Shown in pieces: positions 33,462 through 42,809 of a stretch of DNA of 64,000 nt. Below the pieces are notes generated by a model that worked only from the letters and a program-made list of their open reading frames with translations, was not told the DNA's origin and searched no databases. Position numbers and translations under genes: made by a program. The stretch covers positions 43,888 to 107,887 of the forward strand of contig CAKZKT010000096.1 of assembly GCA_937124585.1 (NCBI GenBank). Reading direction: 5' to 3'. This DNA comes from an uncultured Anaerolineae bacterium. Lineage in GTDB: Bacteria > Chloroflexota > Anaerolineae > CG2-30-64-16. How positions within the stretch are numbered: position 1 is the stretch's first letter; every line of letters starts with the position of its first letter.

Positions 33462-33532
33462 GTTCAGCTCCGTCAGATGTCTCGTCGCACGATGTCGCGC
33501 GGCAAGAGCGTCGCCATTCTACGTCAGTAACC

Positions 33533-34600
33533 TTACATTCCGCGTAACGGCGCGTAGGGCGGCTGCGTCGGCCATTCGCCCACGAACAGAATTTCCGGAA
33601 CCAACTCGATGCCGAACTGTTCGTAGACGCGCCCCCGGGCCAGATCAATCAACGCCAGGACGTCGCCGGCGGTCGCCTGGGCCACGTTGACGATGAAGTT
33701 GGCGTGCCGCGGCGAGATCTGCGCGCCGCCGACGCGCTGGCCCTTCAGCCCGACCGCCTCGATCAGCCGGCCGGCATAGTCGCCGGCCGGATTGCGAAAG
33801 ATGCTGCCCGCGCTCGGCTCGGTGGGCTGGCTGGCTCGCCGCCGCGCCAGGAATCCTTCGGCACGAGCGGCCAGCATGGTCGGGTCGCCCGGCGTCAGCC
33901 GGAAACCGGCTGCCAGCACTACAGGCCGCTCGCCGCTCGCCAGCTGGCGCTTCAGCAGGCTGTTCCGATAGGCGAACTCCAGTTCGACCGGCCGCAACAG
34001 CTGGCGTCCCTGGCCGGGATAGGCAACCAGCGCCCAGGCCAGGGTGCCCGCGATATCGCTGCCGTGCGCGCCCGCATTGCCCACCACCGCGCCGCCCACC
34101 GTCCCTGGCACGCTGACGGCCCACTCCAGGCCGGCCAGCCCCTGTTTGATTGTCCACCGTGCCAGCCCGGCCAGCGCGGTGCCCGCGGCGGCCAGCACGT
34201 TCGCCTCGCCGGCCGGCAGGGCCGCCTCCGCTTCATCCCAGCGCAGATCCGCGGCGCGCAGCCCGAAGTCGCGCGCCTGATTGACGATCACCAATCCGCG
34301 CAACCCGTCGTCGCTGACGAGGATGTTGCTGCCCCCGCCCAGGATCGTCAGCGGGAGGGCATGAGCTACGGCCAGTTCAGTCAGCCGTTCCAGCCGGCCG
34401 ATGTCATTAGCCACTGCGCAGAGATCGGCCGGGCCACCGATATGAAAGGTGGTATGGCGCGTCAACGGCTCGTCGGCGGCCACCGTTACCCCGATCGCGG
34501 CGGCGGCTTCGCAGAAGCCCCGTGACGCCGGGATAACGACACGGTGACACGGCGAAGTGTCAAACTGCCACACATCTGAATCGCCGTGTCGCCGTGTCAC
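33533..34600 (-). CDS. murB: UDP-N-acetylenolpyruvoylglucosamine reductase MurB
   Basis: This 355-residue FAD enzyme reduces UDP-GlcNAc-enolpyruvate to UDP-MurNAc with NADPH. FAD-binding motifs [11 protein letters not shown] and [14 protein letters not shown] are near the N-terminus. [20 protein letters not shown] follows, and the catalytic Ser lies in [10 protein letters not shown]. The final ILFVGEW holds the conserved Glu. The GTG at 34600 overlaps the murC stop (GTGA). The first about 28 residues are encoded by an octamer inverted repeat and have no MurB similarity; the conserved part begins near residue 38. Confidence 0.95.
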   Translation of the reverse strand: MTRRHGDSDVWQFDTSPCHRVVIPASRGFCEAAAAIGVTVAADEPLTRHTTFHIGGPADLCAVANDIGRLERLTELAVAHALPLTILGGGSNILVSDDGLRGLVIVNQARDFGLRAADLRWDEAEAALPAGEANVLAAAGTALAGLARWTIKQGLAGLEWAVSVPGTVGGAVVGNAGAHGSDIAGTLAWALVAYPGQGRQLLRPVELEFAYRNSLLKRQLASGERPVVLAAGFRLTPGDPTMLAARAEGFLARRRASQPTEPSAGSIFRNPAGDYAGRLIEAVGLKGQRVGGAQISPRHANFIVNVAQATAGDVLALIDLARGRVYEQFGIELVPEILFVGEWPTQPPYAPLRGM

Positions 34601-34606
34601 CGTGTC
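34538..34606. repeat. 17-bp inverted repeat built of octamers at the murC-murB junction
   Basis: GACACGGTGACACGGCG (34538-34554) is the exact complement of CGCCGTGTCACCGTGTC (34590-34606), with 35 bases between. Each arm consists of 8-bp units (ACACGGTG/ACACGGCG; CGCCGTGT/CACCGTGT). The murC stop and the murB start both lie in the right arm. Confidence 0.9.
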
Positions 34607-36081
34607 CCCAACTCCTGGGCGCGCAGGCCGGCCAGCAGCAACTGGCCGACCTGGTTGCCATCGCCGGCGCTCAGCGTGATGACGACATCTTCCGGTCGCA
34701 CGCGCGCCAGCAGATACTCGGCCGCAGCCTGGATCGTGCCCGCATAGTGCGCGGCCGGATGATCCATGCGATCCAGCAACAGGGTGCTGTGCATGCCCAG
34801 GTCTATCTTCTCACGGGCCGGATAGATATCCAGCAGCAGCACCTGATCGGCGTCGTCGAAGCTGCGCGCGAACTCGTTCAACAACGCTTGTGTGCGGCTG
34901 AACGTGTGCGGCTGGAACACAGCCCAGATGCGTCGGCTGCCGTAGCGGATGCGGGCCGCGGCCAGGGTGGCGGCGACCTCGGTCGGGTGATGCGCGTAAT
35001 CGTCAATCACCACCACGCCCCCCGCCTCGCCGACGATCTCGAAGCGCCGGCCGGCGCCCGTGAAATCGCGCAGCATGGTGGCGGCCCAGGCCGGCTTAAT
35101 GCCATGCCAGTGGCCGACAGCCAGCGCAGCCAACGCGTTGCGGATGTTGTGCCGGCCTGGGATGGCCAGCGAGAGGATGGCCACCTGCACGTTGCCGAAC
35201 CAGACCTCGGCATCGAAGCCGCCGCGGGCATTCGGGGTCAGGTGGCGCGCTTGCCAGTCGGCATCGGGCGAGAGGCCGTAGGTGCGCACCGCCACGCCCG
35301 GCTTCACCGCATCGCGCAGCGCCAGGCTGCCCGCATCGTCGGCGCAGACCAACAACAGCCCCCACGGCGGCAATTGTCCTACGAAGGCGCGAAACGCATC
35401 GGTGAATGCCTTTGGCGTCGGGTAGCAATCCACGTGATCCCATTCCACGTTGGTGACGACGGCCACTTCCAGGTCCAGGCCCAGGAACATGCGATCGTAC
35501 TCGTCCGCCTCGATGACGAACGGCCCGACGCCCGCGCGTGCGGCGGCTGTGGCGCTGGCCATCCCCTCGGCCGGGCCCACCGGCACGCGGCCGCCGATGA
35601 TGAAGCTGGGGTCGAGACCGGCTCGCATCAGGATGATCGCGATCAGGCTGGTGGTGGTAGTCTTGCCATGGCTGCCCGCAACGCCGATGCCGTGTTTGCC
35701 TGCCATAAGGGGGCCCAGGAAATCGAAGCGCTTGACGACCGGAATGCCCGCGCTGCGGGCCGCGTTCACCTCTGGGTTGTCCTCTGGCACGGCCGATGAG
35801 ATGAGCACCAGGTCGGCACCCGCGACGTGCTGCGCCTGGTGGCCCCGATAGATGGTGGCGCCGTGGGTGGCCAGCTCGGCAGTGGCCTCATTCGGCCGCT
35901 GATCGGAGCCGGACACCGTGAACCCTATCTGCAGCAGCAGCTCGGCGATGGCCGACAGCCCTGTGCCGCCGATGCCGATCAGATGGATGTGCGTTCGTTT
36001 GCGGCGGGCCGCGTCGGGCTCGGTGAGCAGGCTCACCCAGGCCGGAGGCGACGCCGGAGCTGTGGTCGGTGTTTCGTTCAT
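34597..36081 (-). CDS. murC: UDP-N-acetylmuramate--L-alanine ligase MurC
   Basis: This 494-residue Mur ligase adds the first L-Ala. The N-terminal Rossmann motif is HLIGIGGTGLSAIAELL, the ATP loop GVAGSHGKTTTTSLI, and the central domain has VTNVEWDHVDCYP. The C-terminal domain has VVVIDDYAHHPTEVAATLAA, typical of MurC. The start at 36081 overlaps the upstream membrane gene stop (ATGA). The frame is open further upstream but without similarity. The last codons (ELGTR) lie in the octamer repeat. Confidence 0.96.
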   Translation of the reverse strand: MNETPTTAPASPPAWVSLLTEPDAARRKRTHIHLIGIGGTGLSAIAELLLQIGFTVSGSDQRPNEATAELATHGATIYRGHQAQHVAGADLVLISSAVPEDNPEVNAARSAGIPVVKRFDFLGPLMAGKHGIGVAGSHGKTTTTSLIAIILMRAGLDPSFIIGGRVPVGPAEGMASATAAARAGVGPFVIEADEYDRMFLGLDLEVAVVTNVEWDHVDCYPTPKAFTDAFRAFVGQLPPWGLLLVCADDAGSLALRDAVKPGVAVRTYGLSPDADWQARHLTPNARGGFDAEVWFGNVQVAILSLAIPGRHNIRNALAALAVGHWHGIKPAWAATMLRDFTGAGRRFEIVGEAGGVVVIDDYAHHPTEVAATLAAARIRYGSRRIWAVFQPHTFSRTQALLNEFARSFDDADQVLLLDIYPAREKIDLGMHSTLLLDRMDHPAAHYAGTIQAAAEYLLARVRPEDVVITLSAGDGNQVGQLLLAGLRAQELGTR

Positions 36082-36602
36082 TTGAGCACCCGCATGATCA
36101 TCATGAATACCACCAGGATGAGCAGCAGCCACCAGGGCAGGACGGCCAGCGGCAGCAGCTTCACGACGTTCGTGTAAAACGGGGTGAAGGGCGGGCCAAT
36201 GAGTCCACCCGGCCAGCCGGCTTTGTCCAGATAGAACCAGATGCTGCCGGCGAACAGGTAGCCGTTGAGTAGGCCGGCGCCCAGGCTGAAAAACCAGTTG
36301 CTGCCTTTGCCGGGAAACGTCAGTGTCTCGCCCTCGTAGCTGATGAACGCCATGAGCAGCAGAAAAACGGTCGCGATGATGCTGGTGACCGGCTGATACG
36401 CGGCCGGGTCGGTGACGAACAGGCTCAGCAAGAGCTTCCAATAGTTGTAGCCCGGCGCCTTCGGGTTCGTGAGCAGCTGCAGCACCAGCAGGGCGATCAG
36501 CAGCATGGTGGTGGCGCCCAGCTCGCGCCAGAGGCCGCGCGCCACGCCGATGATGCCGAAGACGATCCAAACGGTGACGAAGACGATTTCAACCGGCCCC
36601 AC
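36078..36602 (-). CDS. CvpA-like membrane protein, first of a pair in transcription order second
   Basis: This 174-residue protein has about four hydrophobic segments: FVTVWIVFGIIGVARGLWRE, a second around 33-48, a third around 75-95, and one at the C-terminus. The GxxRGxxRE pattern in its first loop recalls CvpA-family proteins. Its start is four bases after the preceding membrane gene and its stop overlaps murC. The placement in the dcw cluster suggests an envelope role, but no function can be assigned. Confidence 0.7.
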   Translation of the reverse strand: MGPVEIVFVTVWIVFGIIGVARGLWRELGATTMLLIALLVLQLLTNPKAPGYNYWKLLLSLFVTDPAAYQPVTSIIATVFLLLMAFISYEGETLTFPGKGSNWFFSLGAGLLNGYLFAGSIWFYLDKAGWPGGLIGPPFTPFYTNVVKLLPLAVLPWWLLLILVVFMMIMRVLK

Positions 36603-36606
36603 GGGC

Positions 36607-37266
36607 CTATCCCTTTCTGGCGCTCAATCTGGTAGCCAACACAATGAAGACGATGATCAGCCCGGCGACGACGAAATGCGCCGAGGGGCTGCTGCCGAGA
36701 TTGTCCAGAAATTGCAGCAACCTTGCGGCCACGATTTCGGTGCCCGGCAGCGGCAGCCCCTGCGGCGGGGTCGCCGGCGTCATGCCTTTGACCGGCAGCG
36801 GCACGGGCAGCACGGCAAACTCCGGAAACAGCACCGCAATCGAATACGCGGCCACGATGTAGCCGTTGATCAGCCCCACCAGCAGGCCGGTGAACGAAAA
36901 GCGGCCGCTGAGCAGAAACGGCTTGAGCGATCCGATCAGCAGCGCCACGAGCACGATGAAATAGAACGTCAACAGGTAGAAGGTCGCCGGCGCGTTCGGA
37001 TCTATGGGCGGTTTCACGGGCTGACTCAGCGCCTCGCTCAGGCTGCGGCCGCCATCGCCCGCCAGCGCGTTCAGGCCGCCGCCCATGAAGAACTGCCAGA
37101 GCCGGTTGATGATGGCGATCAGCCGCGGGCCGAACGCCTGGAGCAGCGCCAGGCTGGTCGTCAGCAGAATCAGAATGATGACCGATGCCCTCACGACGCG
37201 CAGGAAGCCGATGACGGCGAAGAAGGTCATGACCGCAGCCACTACCACGATAATGAACGTGAACAT
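36607..37266 (-). CDS. CvpA-like membrane protein
   Basis: A protein of about 219 residues with four or five hydrophobic segments. The start ATG 37266 opens straight into the first helix (MFTFIIVVVAAVMTFFAVIG) followed by LRVVRASVIIL. It resembles its downstream neighbour in layout and in the GLxxGxINGYxxA motif (LLVGLINGYIVAA here, GLLNGYLFAG there), so the two may be diverged duplicates. It lies between murG and murC. Function unknown. Confidence 0.7.
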   Translation of the reverse strand: MFTFIIVVVAAVMTFFAVIGFLRVVRASVIILILLTTSLALLQAFGPRLIAIINRLWQFFMGGGLNALAGDGGRSLSEALSQPVKPPIDPNAPATFYLLTFYFIVLVALLIGSLKPFLLSGRFSFTGLLVGLINGYIVAAYSIAVLFPEFAVLPVPLPVKGMTPATPPQGLPLPGTEIVAARLLQFLDNLGSSPSAHFVVAGLIIVFIVLATRLSARKG

Positions 37267-37285
37267 AGATTCGATCCTGTACGGT

Positions 37286-38425
37286 TCATCTCCGGCCAGA
37301 GGCCAGCTGATACAGAACGCGAGCGATGGCGGCTGCGGCATCGGGGCGCGCCAGCGCACGCGTCGCCCGGCTCATGGCGGCCATCCGTTCGGGTGCGGCG
37401 AGTAGCGCCAGGACGGTCGGCGCCAGCTGCTCGTCGAGCTCGTCATCTTTCACCACTATGGCCGCGCCGCGGTCGGCCAGGTAGGCGGCGTTCGCATCCT
37501 GATGCTGGCCGGAGTACGGATAGGGCACCAGGATGGCCGGCAGGCCGACCGCCGGGAATTCGGCCAGCGTGGCCGCGCCGGCGCGCGCCACCACCAGGTC
37601 GGCTGCGGCGAGCGCCAGCGGCATCTCGTGCAGATACGGGTAAGGATGGTAACGTGCGGCCAGCTCGGCCGGCGTGATGGCCGCAGCGCGGTCGGCCACT
37701 TCGGGCCAGTCCAGGGTGCCGCTGATGTGCATGATCTGGCAATGGGGCAACAGCGCGGACAGGCTGCGCTGAAGCGCCCGGTTGATGCTGCGCGCGCCCC
37801 GGCTGCCGCCCATGACCAACAGCACGGGCAGATCGTCCGTCAGGCCGAGGGCAGCGCGGGCGGCGTTCCGCTCGGTCGTGAACAGCTCCTGCCGCACCGG
37901 ATAGCCCGTGACGATGGCTTTGTCGCCGAAGTAACGCGTCACTTCCTCGAAAGAGACCGCCACGGCTGTCGCCAGCCGGCTTGTCCAGCGGATGGCGGCG
38001 CCCGGCGTCACATCGGGCAGGTAGATCAGGATGGGCACGCGGCGTCGCCAGGCCGCCCACGCCACCGGCGCCGCCACATAGCCGCCGGTGAGCAGGGCGA
38101 CGTCGGGCCGGAATGCAGCCAGGATCGCATCGCATTGGGCGATGCCCCGTCCTATTCGCCACAGGCTCTTCAGCGCCACCGGCAGCGGCTGCCCGCGCAC
38201 CTGGCCCGTGGCGATGGCGCGAAACGGAATGCCTGCGCGTTGCGCCAGCTCCGCCTCCACGCCGCCCGCTTCGCCGACATAGCAGAATTCGACGCCCGGC
38301 GACCGGTCTGCGGCCGGTTCAGCGCGGCTTGCGGCGGGTGTCTCCGCGCGCCTCAGTTCGTTCACGACGGCCAGGATCGGGTACACGTGTCCTCCGGTAC
38401 CCCCGCCCGACAGCAAAACTTGCAT
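37286..38425 (-). CDS. murG: Undecaprenyl-PP-MurNAc-pentapeptide GlcNAc transferase MurG
   Basis: This 379-residue GT-B enzyme converts lipid I to lipid II at the inner membrane face. The N-terminal G-loop is LLSGGGTGGHVYPILAVV (GGGTGGH at 7-13) and the second is VMGGSRGARSINRAL. The UDP-GlcNAc site includes VARAGAATLAEFPAVGLPAI and PYPYSGQHQDANA. Its first 107 bases overlap the 3' end of ftsW in another frame, which is unusual. The ATG is certain from the conserved N-terminus. Confidence 0.96.
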   Translation of the reverse strand: MQVLLSGGGTGGHVYPILAVVNELRRAETPAASRAEPAADRSPGVEFCYVGEAGGVEAELAQRAGIPFRAIATGQVRGQPLPVALKSLWRIGRGIAQCDAILAAFRPDVALLTGGYVAAPVAWAAWRRRVPILIYLPDVTPGAAIRWTSRLATAVAVSFEEVTRYFGDKAIVTGYPVRQELFTTERNAARAALGLTDDLPVLLVMGGSRGARSINRALQRSLSALLPHCQIMHISGTLDWPEVADRAAAITPAELAARYHPYPYLHEMPLALAAADLVVARAGAATLAEFPAVGLPAILVPYPYSGQHQDANAAYLADRGAAIVVKDDELDEQLAPTVLALLAAPERMAAMSRATRALARPDAAAAIARVLYQLASGRR

Positions 38426-39650
38426 TGTTTGATCTTTTCTCCGGTGATTCGTGGGCCACGCGCAGCACCAGCCCCATGGCTGTGAGCAGGGCGATCATGG
38501 CCGAACCGCCATAGCTCATGAACGGCAGTGTCTGGCCGGTGGCCGGGATCAGCACGATGGAAGTGCCGATGTGCATGACGGCTTGCGTCAGGATCCATGT
38601 GGTGATGCCGACGATCGCCAGCGTGCCGAAACCGTCTGCGCGCAGGGCAATGCCCAGACAACGATAGCCCAGTGCCGCGTAGAGGGCAACCGCGGCCAGC
38701 TGGCCGATCGGGCCCAGGTCGGCGCCCATATTTGCGAACAGATAGTCGCTCCACAGCAACGCCACCAGGCGTTTTTGATTCCACACCGTGGCATCCGGTA
38801 CGAGGCCATCGCGACGCTGCATTAGCTCGAGGGCACGCCGTGTGCTCTCGGGCGCTAACTCTGGATCGGTCAGCGTGTTCCACCAGGCCAGAATGCGCTC
38901 CTGCGCATGCGGCGTTTGCCACAGCAGGAGGCCCAAGATGACCCCGCCGATCAAGCCGACCACCAGGAGTTGCTTGATATCAGCCCCGCCCACGAAGAAG
39001 ATGACGATGCCGATGCTCAGCACCACGATGGTCGTGCTCATGTTGGGTTCCAGCGCGATGAGCGATGCGACCAGGCCCATCAGAATGGCAAACGGGATCA
39101 GCCCGACTCGTGTGTCTGCCAGCGCGCGGCCCTTTGAGGTCACCCAGGTCGCCACGTAGAGAATCACGGCGAGTTTGGTGAACTCGCTGGGCTGGATGCT
39201 GCCGGAAAAGGTGCGCCGGGAGCCGAAACGATAGTCGCCGAAGAACAGCACTGCGGCCAGCGCGATCACGGCGACGAGCATGACCGGGATAGCGAGGCGC
39301 TGCCAGAGGCGGATGGGAATGGACGCCGCGGCCACCATGCCGACTAGGCCGATGCCGATCCATTGGATCTGTTTGAGAAAAAGCGTTACTCCCCAGGTGG
39401 CGTAGCTGGCGCTGAAAACCATCACCAGGCCATAGGCCAGCATGATGGCCAGGATGGCGAGCAACGGGTAGTCCCAGCCGGCGGTGAGCCTGGCCAGGCG
39501 GTCACGCCAGGTCAGATCGGCCCGCGACGGTTGCGTGTGGCTCGGCGGATGCAGCGCTGCGACGGTCTGATAGGCGCGTCGTTCGATCGGCGTTCGCCGT
39601 GGGTCGCGCGTCGTTTGCTCTCGGCGTGAGCGCAACGGCTCTCGGCTCAT
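38319..39650 (-). CDS. ftsW: Septal peptidoglycan polymerase FtsW with long basic tail
   Basis: A SEDS-family protein of about 443 residues with roughly ten membrane helices. It has GLVMVFSASYATW in the first helices, the conserved FGSRRTFSGSIQPSEFTKLA and the C-terminal LPFMSYGGSAMIALLTAMGL. It polymerises lipid II with its partner FtsI. The ATG at 39650 overlaps the murD stop. After the last helix the frame stays open into murG, giving an Arg-rich tail of about 45 residues, of which 35 overlap murG. Confidence 0.94.
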   Translation of the reverse strand: MSREPLRSRREQTTRDPRRTPIERRAYQTVAALHPPSHTQPSRADLTWRDRLARLTAGWDYPLLAILAIMLAYGLVMVFSASYATWGVTLFLKQIQWIGIGLVGMVAAASIPIRLWQRLAIPVMLVAVIALAAVLFFGDYRFGSRRTFSGSIQPSEFTKLAVILYVATWVTSKGRALADTRVGLIPFAILMGLVASLIALEPNMSTTIVVLSIGIVIFFVGGADIKQLLVVGLIGGVILGLLLWQTPHAQERILAWWNTLTDPELAPESTRRALELMQRRDGLVPDATVWNQKRLVALLWSDYLFANMGADLGPIGQLAAVALYAALGYRCLGIALRADGFGTLAIVGITTWILTQAVMHIGTSIVLIPATGQTLPFMSYGGSAMIALLTAMGLVLRVAHESPEKRSNNASFAVGRGYRRTRVPDPGRRERTEARGDTRRKPR

Positions 39651-41188
39651 GGCAAAGCCTCCACCAGGGCGCGGAAATGGGCGCCGCGCGCGGCAAAATC
39701 GGGATAGGCGTCGAAGCTGGTGCATCCCGGCGCCAGCAACACCACATCGCCGGGTCGCGCCACTTCTGCGGCGGCCGTCACGGCCTGGGGCAGATCTCGG
39801 CAGCGGGTGATCTCTACCGCCGCGCGGCCGGTCTCGTCGGCATGGCGGAGCAGCGCCTGCTGGATCAGCCCGGCCGCCTCGCCGAACAGGACGACATGGT
39901 GGGCGTGGGCGTGAATGGCGGCCGCGCACGCGTCCCAGGGCAGATGCTTGTCCCGACCGCCGGCCAGCAACACGATGCCCCGGTCGGGCTGCGTGAACGC
40001 CTCGAGCGCGGCGATCGTGCGCTCGGGCGCCGTGGCGATCGAGTCGTTGACCCAGGTGACGCCGGCTCGTTCGCGCACGATCTCCAGCCGATGCTCAACC
40101 CCTGCGAACGTGGTGAGCACCTGGCGCATGGCTGCGGCATGGGCCCCGGCCGCGCCGGCCAGGCAGCAAGCCGCCAGTGCGTTCGCCAGGTTGTGGCGGC
40201 CGCGCAGGCGCACTTCGACCGCCCGGCAGATGACTGCATCGCTCAGGCCGGCCTGGCGCCAGATCAGCGCCTCCGCGCCGGTCGCCAGAGCCGGACGCCG
40301 GCCCAAGAACGCGCCGACGGGCATCTCCTCGATCAGGCTGAAGCCCAGCCGCGTGCCCTGGAGCGGGAAGTAGACCGCCTCCTGGCCCTCGCCGGCTGCG
40401 ATCTGACAGCGGCCGCTGCGCCACCAGGGCCCGGTATAGCTATCGTCGGCGTTCAGCACACAGACGTTGCCGCCGACCTGGAAGCGCAGGATGTTCGCTT
40501 TCGCCGCCGCGTAGTGGCTCATCGAGGGGTGGCGGTCGAGATGGTTGGGCGTGATGTTCAGGATGGCCGCAATGGCCGGGCTGCGATCGAAAAGCTCTAG
40601 CTGGAAGCTTGATAGCTCCATGACTACTTTGTCGCCGGGGCCGACTGTGTTCAGCCGGTCGAGCAGCGGCGTGCCGATGTTGCCGCCGACATGCACGGTG
40701 AAACCGGCCGCCTTCAGCATCAAACCGACCAGGGTGGTGGTCGTCGTCTTGCCTGCCGAACCGGTGATGCCGATGATCGGCGCCGGGCAGTGGATGAGCG
40801 TGAGCAGGGCATCGTTGGTGAGCGGGATACCGGCCGCCACGGCCGCGCGCACGATGGGGATCGCGGGCGAAACACCGCCGCTCAGGCACAACAGATCGGC
40901 GCCTTCCAGCAGGCTGGGCGGATGGCCGCCGAACACGAAACGCAGCCGCTCGTTCGCGCCGCAGTCGGCCGCGAAAGCCCTCAACTCGGTTGAGGCCGTC
41001 GCCAGCTGTTCTGCCGGCCGCAGGTCGCTGACGGTGACGTAGTCGCCTCTGGCCAGGAAAAAGCGCGCGGCGGCCGTGCCCTGTCGCGCCGCGCCCAGGA
41101 TGACGACGCGTCGCGGCCTGGCCGGGGCAACTTCATGCTGTCTGGCCCCCCCGGTGCGCTTTTCGGCCGATCTGGACAGATACGCCAT
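39647..41188 (-). CDS. murD: UDP-N-acetylmuramoylalanine--D-glutamate ligase MurD
   Basis: This 513-residue Mur ligase adds D-Glu. It has the N-terminal VVILGAARQGTAAARFFLA, ATP loop GITGSAGKTTTTTLVG, central ILNITPNHLDRHPSMSHYAAAK (the HLDRH lysine region), and the C-terminal VNDSIATAPERTIAALEAF. The final region VLLAPGCTSFDAYPDFAARG is diagnostic of MurD. It is slightly longer than usual (about 450) owing to an N-terminal basic extension of about 25 residues. Confidence 0.96.
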   Translation of the reverse strand: MAYLSRSAEKRTGGARQHEVAPARPRRVVILGAARQGTAAARFFLARGDYVTVSDLRPAEQLATASTELRAFAADCGANERLRFVFGGHPPSLLEGADLLCLSGGVSPAIPIVRAAVAAGIPLTNDALLTLIHCPAPIIGITGSAGKTTTTTLVGLMLKAAGFTVHVGGNIGTPLLDRLNTVGPGDKVVMELSSFQLELFDRSPAIAAILNITPNHLDRHPSMSHYAAAKANILRFQVGGNVCVLNADDSYTGPWWRSGRCQIAAGEGQEAVYFPLQGTRLGFSLIEEMPVGAFLGRRPALATGAEALIWRQAGLSDAVICRAVEVRLRGRHNLANALAACCLAGAAGAHAAAMRQVLTTFAGVEHRLEIVRERAGVTWVNDSIATAPERTIAALEAFTQPDRGIVLLAGGRDKHLPWDACAAAIHAHAHHVVLFGEAAGLIQQALLRHADETGRAAVEITRCRDLPQAVTAAAEVARPGDVVLLAPGCTSFDAYPDFAARGAHFRALVEALP

Positions 41189-41213
41189 GACTTCCGACCC
41201 TTCACCGTTTCGT

Positions 41214-41672
41214 CTACACTTCGGCTGGCGAGACCATGATCCACGCGTTTGGCCAGAGGCTCTGAAATTGCTGCGTCAGCCGCTCGGCCCAGGCGTCGGC
41301 CTCGCTGCGTTCCACGATCCAGTCTCGATAGTGCACCTCGACCTCGGTGCCGGCCTCGGCGAGGGTGCCGTCGCTGCGGACCTCCAGCGGCAGCGGTGTG
41401 AGCTGCACCAGCAGCGCGTGGACGCGCGCCTGGCCCGGCCCGATCTGGCGGCCGCGGCTCCTGGCCAGCGCATCGACGACCCGGCTGAGCGCGGTGTAGG
41501 CGATGCGCAGGGCATGGCCATGGTCGCCGCGTGCCAGTGCCGCCTCCAGTTCGCCGCGCAGCGGGCTGAGCACGTTCAGGATCACCCCGCCGGGACTGGC
41601 CTGGCTCGGCGGCGGGCTGAACACCCGACTCTGGGGAGGCAGAATGCCGCGAAAATGCGTCAGTTCGGACAA
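41214..41672 (-). CDS. Hypothetical protein between mraY and murD
   Basis: A protein of about 152 residues of unknown function. The start is taken as TTG at 41672 because GGGAGGG lies five bases ahead; GTG at 41717 would add 15 residues. It is predicted soluble with mixed helices (LRGELEAALARGDHGHALRI, ALSRVVDALARSRGRQI) and a beta-rich end (LVQLTPLPLEVRSDG). No signal peptide or membrane segment is visible. The position inside the dcw cluster suggests co-expression with cell-wall synthesis. It was not recognised as any known dcw gene. Confidence 0.65.
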   Translation of the reverse strand: MSELTHFRGILPPQSRVFSPPPSQASPGGVILNVLSPLRGELEAALARGDHGHALRIAYTALSRVVDALARSRGRQIGPGQARVHALLVQLTPLPLEVRSDGTLAEAGTEVEVHYRDWIVERSEADAWAERLTQQFQSLWPNAWIMVSPAEV

Positions 41673-41732
41673 GTGATCCCTCCCATGCCCCGCGGCGGCC
41701 CGGTCGGAGACCGGCACAGCCGGGGCGACGCC

Positions 41733-42803
41733 TCATAGCAGTGCCAGCGCCACGCCCAACATGCCGGCCAACATGCTCACAATGAAGAAGCGAAACATCA
41801 CGTGCGTCTCCGACCAGCCCAGCAGCTCGAAATGGTAGTGGAGGGGCGCCATCTTGAAGATGCGTTTGCCCTGCCCCGTGCGACGTTTCGTCCATTTGAA
41901 ATAGGTCACCTGCAGGCTGACGGAGAGCGTTTCGGCCACGAATACGATGCCCACGATCGGCAGCAAAAGCCACTGGCCGGTCATCAGCGCGACGACGGCC
42001 AGGGCAGCACCCAGCGCCAGCGCACCGGCATCGCCCATGAAGAGCTGGGCCGGGTAGGCGTTGTACCACAGGAAGGCGAACAGCGCGCCGGCCATGGTGA
42101 AACAGAACGACATCAGCGGATACTGGCCCTGCAGATAGGCGATGACGCCGTAGGCCGAGAAGGCGATGGCCGACGTAGAGCCGGCCAGGCCGTCCAACCC
42201 GTCCGTCAGGTTCACCGCGTTGGTGAAGCTGACGATGATGAAGACCGCGATCGGGATGTAAAGCAGTCCCAGATCTATCTTCTGGGCGACGCCCGGGATC
42301 GCGACGCTGTGGATGTCGAGCACGAAGTAGAGCCCCAGCGCGATGGCTGTCGCCAGGAGCGTCTGATAGGAGGCTTTGACGCGCGCGATCATGCCCTGGC
42401 CATCGTTGCGCTTGCCATAGATGCCCGCCAGATCATCGCGCACGCCCAGATAGCCGAACGCCAGGATCACCACGAGCGGGAACAGAATGCTCTTGCCGAT
42501 GAGCGGGCTGCCCTCGGCGAAATTGAAGATGCGCAGGATGGCCTTCCCCCACTCCAGACCGCTCAACAGGTTGGCCAGGTTCAGCAGCACAGTGATGATG
42601 AAGACCGGCGCCAGGAACAGAATGCCGCCGATGGTCGGCGTGCCGGTCTTGACCTGGTGGCCGCCCGGTTCCTCGATATGGATCTTTTTGCCGATCCCAC
42701 GGCGCTTCAGTTCGTTGATCAAAGGCCGGCCCCAGATGACCGTCAACAGAAACGAGATGGTCGCCAGGGTCAGCGCGAATGAAACGGGATGCGCGTCTTG
42801 CAT
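41733..42803 (-). CDS. mraY: Phospho-MurNAc-pentapeptide transferase MraY
   Basis: This 356-residue protein with ten membrane helices transfers phospho-MurNAc-pentapeptide to undecaprenyl phosphate, making lipid I. Key motifs are the catalytic acidic pair in GVRDDLAG, the NLTDGLDGLAG loop, FMGDAGALALGAAL, and the PLHYHFELLGWSE loop with its histidines. KTGTPTIGGILF near the N-terminus is also conserved. It lies six bases after murF. Confidence 0.97.
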   Translation of the reverse strand: MQDAHPVSFALTLATISFLLTVIWGRPLINELKRRGIGKKIHIEEPGGHQVKTGTPTIGGILFLAPVFIITVLLNLANLLSGLEWGKAILRIFNFAEGSPLIGKSILFPLVVILAFGYLGVRDDLAGIYGKRNDGQGMIARVKASYQTLLATAIALGLYFVLDIHSVAIPGVAQKIDLGLLYIPIAVFIIVSFTNAVNLTDGLDGLAGSTSAIAFSAYGVIAYLQGQYPLMSFCFTMAGALFAFLWYNAYPAQLFMGDAGALALGAALAVVALMTGQWLLLPIVGIVFVAETLSVSLQVTYFKWTKRRTGQGKRIFKMAPLHYHFELLGWSETHVMFRFFIVSMLAGMLGVALALL

Positions 42804-42809
42804 GATGGT

